Assembly (NCBI GenBank): GCA_029834535.1
Contig: JAQMWT010000349.1
Coordinates: 1 to 64,000 of the forward strand
Origin: Chrysophaeum taylorii
Lineage: Eukaryota; Sar; Pelagophyceae; Pelagomonadales; Pelagomonadaceae
DNA length: 64,000 bases
Reading direction: 5' to 3'
Under the pieces are notes generated by a model that worked only from the letters and a program-made list of their open reading frames with translations, had not been told where the DNA came from and ran no database searches. This document shows positions 8,995 to 18,166 of the stretch, in pieces. Position numbers and translations under genes: made by a program. The number at the start of each line of letters is the position of its first letter. Within the stretch, counting starts at the first letter, position 1.

Positions 8995-10911
8995 CTAGCG
9001 GCGGCGCCCGCCGAGGCACGCTTTTATGTGCGCGACAGTGCGCACGAAATCGTCGTCATCATCATCATCATCATCATCTTCTTCTTCTTCTTCTTCTTGG
9101 TCGTCGTCGATGACCGCGCCGTACTTGCGGCGGAGCTTGGCGTTCATGGCGTCCATGTTGCGCTCGAAGAGCGGGAGGAGGCTCTCGAGGTCGGGGAGGC
9201 GGTCCGGGGCGTGGGTCGCGTAGAAGGCGGCGACCTTGGCGCGCAGGGGCGACGCGAGGCGCGGCTTTTTATTATTAGTCGCAGCAGGAGGAGGTGCCGC
9301 GAGGCCCGCGGCCACGAGGGCCGCGCCGACGGGCGGCCGTCGCCGGGACCGGGGGCGCGCCTCGAGCAAAAAGGTCTGGAAGGCCTTGGAGCGGCGGGCC
9401 AGCAGGGGAAAGTTGGCGATATCGACGACGAGGCCGTCGACGGCGACGACGACGTTTTCCGCGTCGATCGACACGTAACGCTGCGAAAAATGCGTCAAAA
9501 CCGTCGCTCTTGGCTCGATGCGCCGCGCCACCTCGAGGGCCTCGGAGACGGTGGAGTGGCGCTTCGAAATAGCATCGGCCTTTCGGTCGTCGGAGAAGGT
9601 TGCCTCGTGGACGAGAATCGTCGGCGGTCCTCTTCGAGCCTTCGCCACCAACGCGTCGGAAGGTCGACAGTCGCCCGAAAATACGAGCCGCTCCTTCGCC
9701 CGGCGATGTCGCGCGATCAGGGCGTAGCTGTCGCGGCAGTGTTCGACGCGCACGCTCACGAGTTCGACGTCCTCGTTCCGGAAAACATGGGTCGCGCCCT
9801 CGAGTTGGACGCACCGAACGGGACTCAAGCCTAAAGCGCGTCGCGCGATATCCCAAAACCTCAGGACGCGCGGCGGAGCGACGAGAACGACCGAACCCGA
9901 GCGGCGGCGTTCGGGGGCGCGGCCCTCGCGCAACGCGGCCGCGGCGGCACGGTTGTCTTTTGCGGCCCTCGCCTTGGCCTCGAGAACGGCGGAAACGACG
10001 CTCGGAAGCCCGCCCGCGTGATCGAGATGGTGGTGCGACACCCACACCGCGTCTATCGTCGCCGGATCATCCAGGAAGGACGATGTCCCGACGCCGCAGT
10101 CCGCGAGCAGCCGGAACTCGGGCCACGTGGCGAGAATCCCGGACTCGCCGCGGGCTGCGGAGGGTCTGGCAGCGCCCGTGCCCAGGAACCCGACCTTAAG
10201 CTCGGAAGAAGAAGAAGAAGAAGAAGAAGAAGTCGCCTCCTCCACTCCTAGCTCTTCTTCTTCTTCTTCTTCTTCTTCTTTCTTGGTGGTGGCAGTCTCG
10301 CGCTCGATCAGAAAGGGCGCGACGTAGAGACGGACGATACCCCCCTCCTCCTTCTTCTTCTTCTTCTTCGCGTTGGCATGACTTGGCAGGACGAAGTCGG
10401 CGCCAAAGCCAGAGACCGCGAGGCGTCTAGTTTCTGCGAGACAATCGTCGTCGTCGGCAAAACGAGACTCCGCCCACCGCACGTCGGCGCAACCGTCGTA
10501 CTCGCCGCCAATCGCGACAGTCCGGCCCTCGACCTTGCACTCAAAACATCCTCCTACGAGCCGCAGCTTCACGAAATCGTCATCGTAAGTCTCGCCGCAG
10601 GCTACGACGCGAGCGTCGGGGCACAACTCGCAAATCGCCTGCTCGATGAACAGCCCCGTCGACGCCGAGCACACCACCCTCAGCGCTTCCCCCCCGGCGT
10701 CGCGCTGCAGCAACGCGAGCTCGGCGACACCTAATCCAGCCCAAGCTGTCGCACACCCGACGACCCGAAGATTCTTCAACTTTATCTTCGCCCTAATAAA
10801 CGACCGCAAGCACCCCTCCCTCGCGTGAAACACGTACGACGCCTCGTGCTCCACCTCGCGTGAACCGTACGCCGCCTGCCGACCCACCCCCACCACGGCG
10901 CTCTCGCCCAC
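8995..10911 (-). CDS. Long-form ribonuclease Z (tRNase Z, ELAC2-like)
   Basis: This enzyme removes the 3' trailer from tRNA precursors by endonucleolytic cleavage. The protein has the two-half organisation of the long form. The N-terminal half has YVFHAREGCLRSFIRAKIKL, corresponding to the YLFNCGEGTQR region of ELAC2, and lacks metal ligands. The C-terminal half has FLGTGAARPS, the metal-binding SHHHLDHAGG (about residue 295), GDCRPS, the HEATF box (about 434) and the KRHST loop (about 450), all signatures of tRNase Z. Poly-Glu, poly-Ser and a C-terminal poly-Asp run interrupt it. The frame has no in-frame ATG near its start; the first codon given is a GTG, and the frame stays open upstream. 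A short upstream exon, or a one-base error after the out-of-frame ATG near 10970, would explain this. Confidence 0.85.
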   Translation of the reverse strand: MGESAVVGVGRQAAYGSREVEHEASYVFHAREGCLRSFIRAKIKLKNLRVVGCATAWAGLGVAELALLQRDAGGEALRVVCSASTGLFIEQAICELCPDARVVACGETYDDDFVKLRLVGGCFECKVEGRTVAIGGEYDGCADVRWAESRFADDDDCLAETRRLAVSGFGADFVLPSHANAKKKKKKEEGGIVRLYVAPFLIERETATTKKEEEEEEEEELGVEEATSSSSSSSSSELKVGFLGTGAARPSAARGESGILATWPEFRLLADCGVGTSSFLDDPATIDAVWVSHHHLDHAGGLPSVVSAVLEAKARAAKDNRAAAAALREGRAPERRRSGSVVLVAPPRVLRFWDIARRALGLSPVRCVQLEGATHVFRNEDVELVSVRVEHCRDSYALIARHRRAKERLVFSGDCRPSDALVAKARRGPPTILVHEATFSDDRKADAISKRHSTVSEALEVARRIEPRATVLTHFSQRYVSIDAENVVVAVDGLVVDIANFPLLARRSKAFQTFLLEARPRSRRRPPVGAALVAAGLAAPPPAATNNKKPRLASPLRAKVAAFYATHAPDRLPDLESLLPLFERNMDAMNAKLRRKYGAVIDDDQEEEEEEDDDDDDDDDDFVRTVAHIKACLGGRRR

Positions 10912-10984
10912 GCCCTCGATCCACGCGATACGACGACTCGTGGTTTCTTTTCTTTTTTCGAGGGTTTCATTTCTAATTCTTAAT

Positions 10985-11959
10985 CTTGTTGGGAAGAATT
11001 CACGAACTGATCTTGATTCACTTCAAATCCCATATGTTCACCTCACATTCATTCGCTTGGCTGACGGCCTCCGAGCGAAGTGGAGCCGCGCTACCAGGAA
11101 GTGGAGGAATATGTTGATGATGATGATGATGAGGAGGAGGCAAACGCGGAACAGGCAAATGAGGAAGCTTGCAAGCCGATGCTCGCGTCGAACACGCCCG
11201 AACGAAACGGACAAAGTTGTTGCCAGAAGACTGCGCAAGGAAGAAGAATTTCAGACCTCGGACACGAGACCGAGTTTTTCAAAAACGCCGAGAGCACCAT
11301 GATCCCCCGAAGACTCTGCGGAGATGGGGTCTGATGAGCAAGAACAAGACGAAGATACCGAGGTCGTTCACATCACCGAAGGCAAGAAACACAGAACACC
11401 ATCCACTGTGACTCCTCCTTCGCCCCGAATCTTACGCGCATGAAACTAAGAGCACCAGAACCAGGTAATAGCGGGGGGGTACGGAACTGACGGGGCGCGG
11501 CAGGGACCGGCGCAGGCTTAAAAAAAAAAGTGGTGAAGTGGTTCGCGTTCGCTTGCTGAAGTGAATTAATTCCCAACTAACTTAACTAACTAACTTCAGA
11601 CCTCTCCCGAGCATGGGAGCCAGGCCGGACCGACAGGAGCCAGTCCGGAATCACGGACCTGTAGACGAGGAGCGCCGAAAAAAAGGTCGGTCGGCGGAGA
11701 GTGACCATCAAGCTTGTCGCCATGCGACGAGGAGACCGCGATGTGACTGACAACCAACTCGTCGATAACCTTCCGTCTGCCCCCCCCGGCCATACCCCGT
11801 CCCACACTGCGAACGTTCCGGCTGCCAACCGGCCCGCCCGGGAGGCGAATAGGTGCCAACCTACGCCGGGAGGGCGGATGCCCTGGCAAGGCTCAGGATT
11901 CATGAGCCACCGTCCTCCATCGCAACCGCAGTCGGCGATCAGGGTAATTCCCAACGCTG
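10985..11959. mobile_element. hAT-like non-autonomous DNA transposon, split by a LINE insertion
   Basis: The interior resembles the intact element at 17147-17860: the GGCTGACGGCCTCCGAGCGAAG segment, a GTTGATGATGATG run, the GTCGAACACGCCCG segment and the ACACCATCCACTGTGACTCC segment all recur in the same order. The left end (GTTGGGAAGAATTCAC) is a diverged form of the terminal repeat, and the true right end (AATTCCCAACGCTG) lies at 11946-11959, beyond the inserted LINE. No transposase frame is visible. Flanking 8-bp target duplications are no longer recognisable. Confidence 0.6.
11578..11944 (-). mobile_element. 5'-truncated non-LTR retrotransposon (LINE) 3' end, nested in hAT-like element
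   Basis: On the minus strand this insert ends with a short (TTAG)n-type tail, read on the plus strand as AACTAACTAACTT. It is flanked by an exact 11-bp duplication, TAATTCCCAAC, at 11567-11577 and 11945-11955. The body from 11590 to about 11810 is an inverted copy of the insertion at 33133-33346. The last 60 bases also match the LINE fragment at 16574-17118, which still encodes a reverse-transcriptase C-terminus. This identifies a severely 5'-truncated LINE copy. Confidence 0.75.
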
Positions 11960-14900
11960 AAATAAATTCCGTTTGCCGAATATCCATGTAGTAATAATAA
12001 TAATAATAATAAGTCTGATCATTTTATACACAAGGTCAACAACAACTTTGAATCGACCACAAAACATTGGCTAGAGCCAATGAATCAATCAAACTTTGAC
12101 AACTTAAACTTAGTAATCAACGAGACATTTTTAGTGGGTGCGAGAGCGCTTTGTAGTTGGTGCCAAAGTGCTATAAATACGAGAGTGCAAGGTGTTGCAG
12201 CTACGCAGATCCGACCGTGGCGGTACACGCACGGCATGGGCACCGCATTTCGGGATTTGATCCTAACGATACAAGAGGAGTTTGGGACAGTCGGGGCATC
12301 CACGGTCTCGCCAGCAATTTCCCACGGCTGGGCTGCTGGTCAAGCCCATTCTCGCACCTTCCATCCATCGTTGGAGCATCCCAAACCGCGACCCACCACG
12401 GTGCTGTCGCCGTGGTCACGAGTCCGCCATTTTCCGGTGGACATCGGTAGATAGAGGTTGATGGCCTGCGCGAGACGGATCACTCCATTATGGATCCTAG
12501 AATGAATCCGAGAACGTCTTTGCGAATCAACTCGGGGTCGAGAGCGCGCAACTAGACAACTTCGACGAGCAACTGCTCGAGGCAACGACCCTGTTGGAGG
12601 AGCCGTGCACCATAGTCTGGTACGGTGCCACGCACGCCGCTTACCCTCGCGTCCGACCCGGAGTTAGGTGTTCAGTCGGGACGTCGTGGGACCGCGAACG
12701 CGCGCCGTTACGCGCGCATCAACAACTCGTTTGATCATCCCGCGATATATCATGTTTGATCACGAATTTGATCACGATGTTGCAAGTTTGGTCGCAAAGC
12801 TAGCTACCAAGTTTGACCATATTAAGGTACACGTGCATCAACATGCGAATACTCGCAGACTTTAACATCCGCAAACAAGGCCTGCGCAAGACACCGCTGA
12901 TACTGCGCGTTTTTTTTCACCCAAGAACACCCGAGTTCTATGTTCTCGACAGATTCCAGCGAATCATCCTGCTTCGTCATCTCGTGCCTTTGGCGAATGA
13001 CGTTGTTCTGGGGGTGTTTATTTTATCAAACGCTTTTGTGCGGAGGAGAGCCGCCCGACTTGCCCTTCATGAGGACCGTCACAGCCTCGCGGAAGTGCTC
13101 CGCGCGATAGTTGGATTTTGGCTGGGTCTTCTTCGTCACTACGAAGCTTCGTAGCAGGTGTGGCCTAACGATATAGTCTACTTGCCCATCACGACGAGCA
13201 GCATGCTCGTAGAAGCTGCAGCCTTGTATTGTGCACTTGAACGACAACGCCGTGGCGCTGTTGACCATGTTGTATACGCCTTGCTTGCCGCCCGTGTCGA
13301 CCCTCTTCTGCAGCAACTCGGCCTCCCAAACACACATGCTGAACTTGCCATTCTTAGGTTAGCTTGAATTAAGTAGAGCCTCGTTTGTTTGTTTGTTTGT
13401 TTGTTTGCACACTCTGCGCTGCGACAGCTTTCGCGGCGATCGCATATGATCGTTATCAAGCATCGTCAGGGCACGCGACTTCTTTTTTTCTTTCTCGGCG
13501 TCGTGGTCAACAACCGACGTCAGCGTGTTACCACCACACACCCTCTCAACCTCATCGATATCGTCCTCTTCGTAGTCGAAGGACGCTCCGGAGTCACTGC
13601 GCGACCCGCAGAACCGCTGAAAGCTTGATCACTACAGTCCTAATATTTTGTCAGCGAGCCCCATCTTTCCCCTCAAAATTGCTGTAGTGGGCAACTAGTA
13701 CTGGTGCGATCACGACGAACCCTCCAAGGGACACGTCGACTCCTCTTTGCTGGCACGCATAGGAGTTCACTGCTTCATCACCTCGAGCCGGACAAACCGC
13801 TGATCGTCAAGCATGATGATCAGTTTGGGCTGACTTTGAGCTCGCAATTTTATCCTCTCACGCGCCTCTAAACCTCTCAAGGTATGATGAGATTGTGGAC
13901 GTCCGCTGCAGATATATCGCGAGAAAGCCAGCTACCGTCTCGGCGGGGTTCCGCCCGTGTCGAAGTCACCCTCGAATTTACGCACGACTTTCGCCTCGGA
14001 GTCACGACATGAACTATCCCTATCGCCGAGATCTGCGACGAACGTTGAAAATACTACAGACACCTGCACATCCCAAGAAGAAAAGATGTTCCACTCAACA
14101 GCCAGGATTTTTTTTTTTATTTAATTGCCGACAAAAATATCATCTCTGGCCGTTCGGCGATCTTTGTCTTAGGTCGCAAGCTTTCTCCTCGGACCACCTG
14201 CGGAAGAGTTGCCAACACAGCTCGAATCTTCCACTTCTTTCATTTCATTGCTGTTTTCACGGATAGCAAGTTGGAAGTACTCGTCGTCTGTCTGTGCTGG
14301 CTGGGTCGCATTACAAAAATTTCATCACCGTCGATGATCAACCCAAGCTCCGTCGTCGAGGCGCGGCAGGTTCCGCACTTAAAATTTGCCGCGCCGGGGA
14401 CACAAACCCGTGAACTTTATTCAAAGCAACGCGTCATCTCTCATAAGGAGAACCTTGTTGGAAGCGTGTTGGTGTTGATCACTACGCCCATCCGCGCGTC
14501 GCTGCGCAGAAGAGACAAAGTCGCCATCATCCCTTCAAAAGCAGGGTTCTCAAACTCTCCGACGCCAGTGCTCGCCTGCAATCAATCGTAGTGGTAATCG
14601 CCACAAGACAAGCACCGTGGACCACGGCGACGCTCGAGTCGAGAAAATCATCATTAGTTTTTTTCAAGGTCATTCGTTGCTCGTGATCGAGTTTTCTCAC
14701 GCCAGACACTACGTAGGAGTGTCCACCAAGCCGACCCGATGGGCAGGCCGTACACACACAACTATTAAGGCTGTCGGCAACAACAGGGATGCCGTCCAGC
14801 GCAACTTGGATGAGGTCGGAGTGTCCGAGAAGACCCAGGCGCCGGACAAAACGCTCCGCCTGTACATGTCACGCGAACCGTGGAAGACACTCGACAACCT

Positions 14901-15479
14901 CACAATGGGAACAAGCGTCGTCGTCTTTCATGCTGCTAGAACGGGCGTGAAGCCGCTATTCTATATGGGTTATCGTCTACAACGGATTTCTCCACAACAG
15001 TCATGCTTGGTGATCACGTAGGGGCTCTGTGCCGCTATGCGTGTCGCTCCTCATGACACAGAGCTCTGGTGCTGCTGCCAGACAGTTAGTTCTACCTCGA
15101 AAATGGCTAGGTGTCGTCACGATTTGATTGGAATCAAATCTACGCGCTCGAAGTAGGGAGTATCGTGCTCGATCCTATGGCGGCAAATAAAATAAACCGC
15201 GCGATGCAACGAGGCGCTTGAGTCTAATAAAGCAAAGAAGAAGATTCCCACGCAGTGATGCCATTTTTTGCTGCCGGTCTCACAAAAATTTTGGGCTGAC
15301 CGCCGCAGGGCATTATTATACAATGAACGAAATCAACACTATGCCATAGTGCGCGTCTTGTCTCCACAAGAACAAAAAGGTTGCCGCCGCCGCCGCCGCA
15401 GGGAGTCACGTTTATGCCGAGCGGGGTGCAGAGATCCCCAAGAAAGAAAGAGAAAGAAAGCACGACGACACCACCTGGG
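11960..15479. other. About 3.5 kb with no confident gene
   Basis: The stretch contains AT-rich sequence (a TAATAA microsatellite at 11990-12013) and many short frames, none with both an ATG and recognisable motifs. Coding-like but unidentified pieces include a plus-strand frame near 12510-12735, a minus-strand frame at 13026-13337 and a plus-strand frame at 14617-15021 that lacks an ATG. A (TTTG)n run is at 13385-13408. These may be exons of undetected intron-containing genes or decayed elements. Confidence 0.5.
13026..13337 (-). CDS. Hypothetical coding fragment, unrecognised
   Basis: This 103-residue frame includes CTIQGCSFYEHAARRDGQVD, which loosely recalls the Cys-containing N-terminal zinc motif of MULE-type transposases, but the match is too weak to name it. 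On the same strand, the frame upstream (13359-13541 and beyond) is acidic and also open, so the two could be exons separated by the TTTG run. There is no supporting homolog that I recognise. Confidence 0.2.
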   Translation of the reverse strand: MCVWEAELLQKRVDTGGKQGVYNMVNSATALSFKCTIQGCSFYEHAARRDGQVDYIVRPHLLRSFVVTKKTQPKSNYRAEHFREAVTVLMKGKSGGSPPHKSV

Positions 15480-16304
15480 AGCCAGAGTCCAGGCGGTCGA
15501 CGCGTTACTAGTCGGGTTGGTCCCGCACCCAAGCGCGCACATTGGATAAGTTGAATCGGCACACGTAGGTTTGAACCACGGGCACCCGTTGGCGCGCGCC
15601 CACTTGAGGGCCTCGAGGTGGACTGCGAATGCTGCCGACGAGCACGTCTGTTTGCTCCGAGGGCAGCCGTTGGCGCGAGCCCACTTTAGAATCTCCAGAT
15701 GGTCGCCGAGTGTTGCCTCCGAGCAGGTCACCTGGTCCCACGGGCAGTCGTTCGCACGCGCCCACTTGAGGACATCCAACGCGAGCGGCGACGTCGCAGA
15801 CGTGTCGCCGGAAATGGGCGCGTCGATCGAGGAGCCAGGCTATCATCAAGTTGATGGCGCCGACCTTGACAAATTCTTTGAGTTCCGTTCCGCTCCTCGC
15901 GGCTTCCGGCCGCACGCCACGCGGTAACTGGACGTTCTCGTCGATCATTGGCTCGTACCCGTGGCCGGGGACCATCACCTTGAGCAGCTCGCGGACGTGG
16001 TTCTCGACGCCCGCCTTGTCGAAGAGTCTGGAGACTTTGACGAGGTGGGCTTGCTCCGTGATCTTCATTCTTGCCAACGCCAAAAGAGCCTCGTCGGAGA
16101 CGCCCTCGAGCAACCCGAATATCCACTCCGCATCCTTCTTCCATAGAGCGCATCGCCTTTTTTTTTTTGCGCGAGGTCGTCGTCCAAACCGTTCAGCATT
16201 GCGAGCGGTTTCATATCGATGAGCAGCATCAGCACCCGTCGCTTAGTAATAATGGTCTCCTCGCGCATCCTTTTCGTCCGCTTCCACGGTCTCGCTGCAG
16301 CCAT
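15480..16304 (-). pseudogene. Ankyrin-repeat gene (WARANGCPW type), frameshifted
   Basis: The reading begins at an ATG at 16304 (MAAARPWKRTKRMREE). It leaves that frame at an 11-base homopolymer (16158-16168, A on this strand) and continues in another frame as ALWKKDAEWIFGLLEG to about 15840, then changes frame again before LDVLKWARANDCPWDQVTC. At least three ankyrin units with the LKWARANGCPW signature follow. The array stops near 15545, where further units would be expected. Such arrays occur in very large families in stramenopiles. The two breaks could be real inactivation, a short unrecognised intron at the second site, or a sequencing error in the homopolymer. Confidence 0.65.
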
Positions 16305-16573
16305 AGTTTCTTTCTCCTTACTTTCTCCCTCTCGACCGAGACCTCGCTCGGCGGCAGAACACTTTCGCCGTCGACTCGAAGAAGATTCATTATGTATTCG
16401 GTTATTTGTGTCCTTTCAAAGATGAAGATTGTTATATTACGTACATTTTATAATATAATTGGTATATGTCAAGCACTATGGTGCTTTAAACTGTTAAAAG
16501 TGTCATTTTCGGACATGTTTTTTTAATAAGTTTCACAACAAAAGTTTGTGTGAAGGCCAAAACTATTCTTCTA

Positions 16574-17118
16574 ACTAACTAACTTCGGACCTCTCGCGGG
16601 CATGGGAGCCAGGCTGGGCCGGCAATAGCCGGTCCAGGATCACAGAGCAAAATCACACAGTTGGGGTAGAGGCGAGGAAGGAAAGGGCGTTGATGGCGGA
16701 CCGCCACTGCGCGCGGTCTTGTGCGAGGTCGTGCCACGAGTTGAAGGGGATGTCGCATTTCCGGAGTGCCTTGGCGAGCGTCCTCCCGTACGTCATCTGC
16801 GGAGCCCCCGGTGGGCGCTTGGAGCGGACCCAAGACGAGAGCATCTTGCGAGGGAGTCGGGAGAAGGGCATGCGGGCGACGTGACCGGCTCCGCTGGCGG
16901 CGCGTGACGTAGACGTCGATGGACTCGAGGCCGAGGCGCCGCAGCAGGATCTCCGTTGAGATGTGGTGGAACCAGGTGTGTTTCCGGGTCACACGACACA
17001 TGACGCGGGCGCACTGGGCGTGGAAACACCGCAGCCGGCGGAACAGGACCTCGGTGAGGCACCACGATTCCGCACCGTGAAGGAGGATGGCCAGGACGAG
17101 GGAGACATAGACGTCAAA
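16574..17118 (-). mobile_element. LINE (non-LTR retrotransposon) 3' fragment with RT C-terminal remnant
   Basis: The minus strand encodes the end of a LINE reverse-transcriptase ORF: VLAILLHGAESWCLTEVLFR, then RVTRKHTWFHHIST, then RRLGLESIDVYVTRRQ. It then continues in another frame as MPFSRLPRKMLSSWVRSKRP and WHDLAQDRAQWRSAI. These match the thumb/C-terminal region seen after the catalytic core of many non-LTR retrotransposons. The frame change near 16880 and the missing front make it a dead fragment. The 3' end carries a conserved hairpin (16614-16637) and a CTAACTAACTAACTT tail shared with the copies at 11578-11944 and 33133-33346. It directly abuts the hAT-like element. Confidence 0.8.
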
Positions 17119-17146
17119 AAATTGTAATACAAGTATCACAAAGCTT

Positions 17147-17860
17147 CAGCGTTGGGAATTCACTGGGCTCACTTCAATAGGTTCACAGAAATTGGTTCAC
17201 TTCGCTTCACGAAATTTTGTGTCCGAAGTCCAGTGTTCACTTCATATTCATTCACTTTGGCTGGCGGCCTCCGTCTGACGAGCGAAGTCGAGCCGCGCTA
17301 CCTGGAGGTGGAGGATAATGTTGATGATATGAGGAGGAAAAAGGAGGAGCACAAGAAAAGGCCGATGCTGACGTCGAACACGCCCGGAAAAACTGGATGA
17401 TAAACCAGGGAAACGAACGTCTTGCTCGGCGCGGACGAGGCGGACGAAGGAGCCCTACTGCGCATGAAGAAGAAGAATTTCATTGCGGCGTGCCGGATCA
17501 AGCATAGCGACCTCGGACACGAGGCCAAGTTCAAAAACGCCGGATGCACTATCCCCGCCGCCGACTCTGCGGGTATGGGGTCTGACGAGGAAGGAAGAAC
17601 AAGACGAAGACACCGAGGTCGTTCGTTCGTTCGTTCGTTCGTTCGTTCGTTCGTTCGTTCACATCGGCTATAGTAAGAAACACTGAACACCATCCACAGT
17701 GACTCCATGGCGTTAAAAAAAAAAACAAGAAAAGAGGCGTTCACTTCACCTTGACGATGGCCACGTAGGGTGACGTGTTCACTTCATATCACTTGACCAA
17801 TATTACGCGTGGCTGGTGAAGTGGTTCACGTTCACTCGCTGAGGTGAATTCCCAACGCTG
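17147..17860. mobile_element. hAT-like non-autonomous DNA transposon with perfect 17-bp TIRs
   Basis: The element begins CAGCGTTGGGAATTCAC and ends with its exact reverse complement at 17844-17860. It is flanked by an 8-bp direct repeat with one mismatch, CAAAGCTT (17139-17146) and CAAAGTTT (17861-17868). An 8-bp target duplication and TIRs that start CAGnG are typical of the hAT superfamily. Subterminal regions repeat TTCACTTC-like words. The interior has no transposase frame but includes a (GTTC)n microsatellite. A second, older copy is at 10985-11959. Confidence 0.8.
17624..17660. repeat. (GTTC)n microsatellite inside hAT-like element
   Basis: About nine consecutive GTTC units are visible. 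The related copy at 10985-11959 has a single GTTC at the corresponding position, so the run expanded after the copies separated. Confidence 0.85.
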
Positions 17861-18166
17861 CAAAGTTTTTGTTTAATCGTTGTTATTACAAGAAACTGGG
17901 AGCGAGGGCTGCTGTACCACCGGGGAGCCGTCGCCGTCAGCAGCGCCCTCTCCGCGGCCTTGATTTCTTTCATCCTCGATCTTCAGGGCGGGGCCTTGTC
18001 TCGGGTTGCGGTGTTGTACGAGCCGCGGACCTTGACCTCTCGAAGTGCTCGCCCCGGCGCGCGCTCCAGCAGAGACTCGCGCCCACGAATTTGAGGACGC
18101 TCTTTAAGGTTTTGCCGCCGCCGCACATCATCGACTTCCACTTGCCGCCCGCCGCCGGCCGACAGA

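Noticed and set aside
14617-15021. 134-residue plus-strand frame as a gene
   Set aside because: It opens with GTG, has no ATG near its start and no domain that I recognise, so it is only mentioned within the gene-free region.
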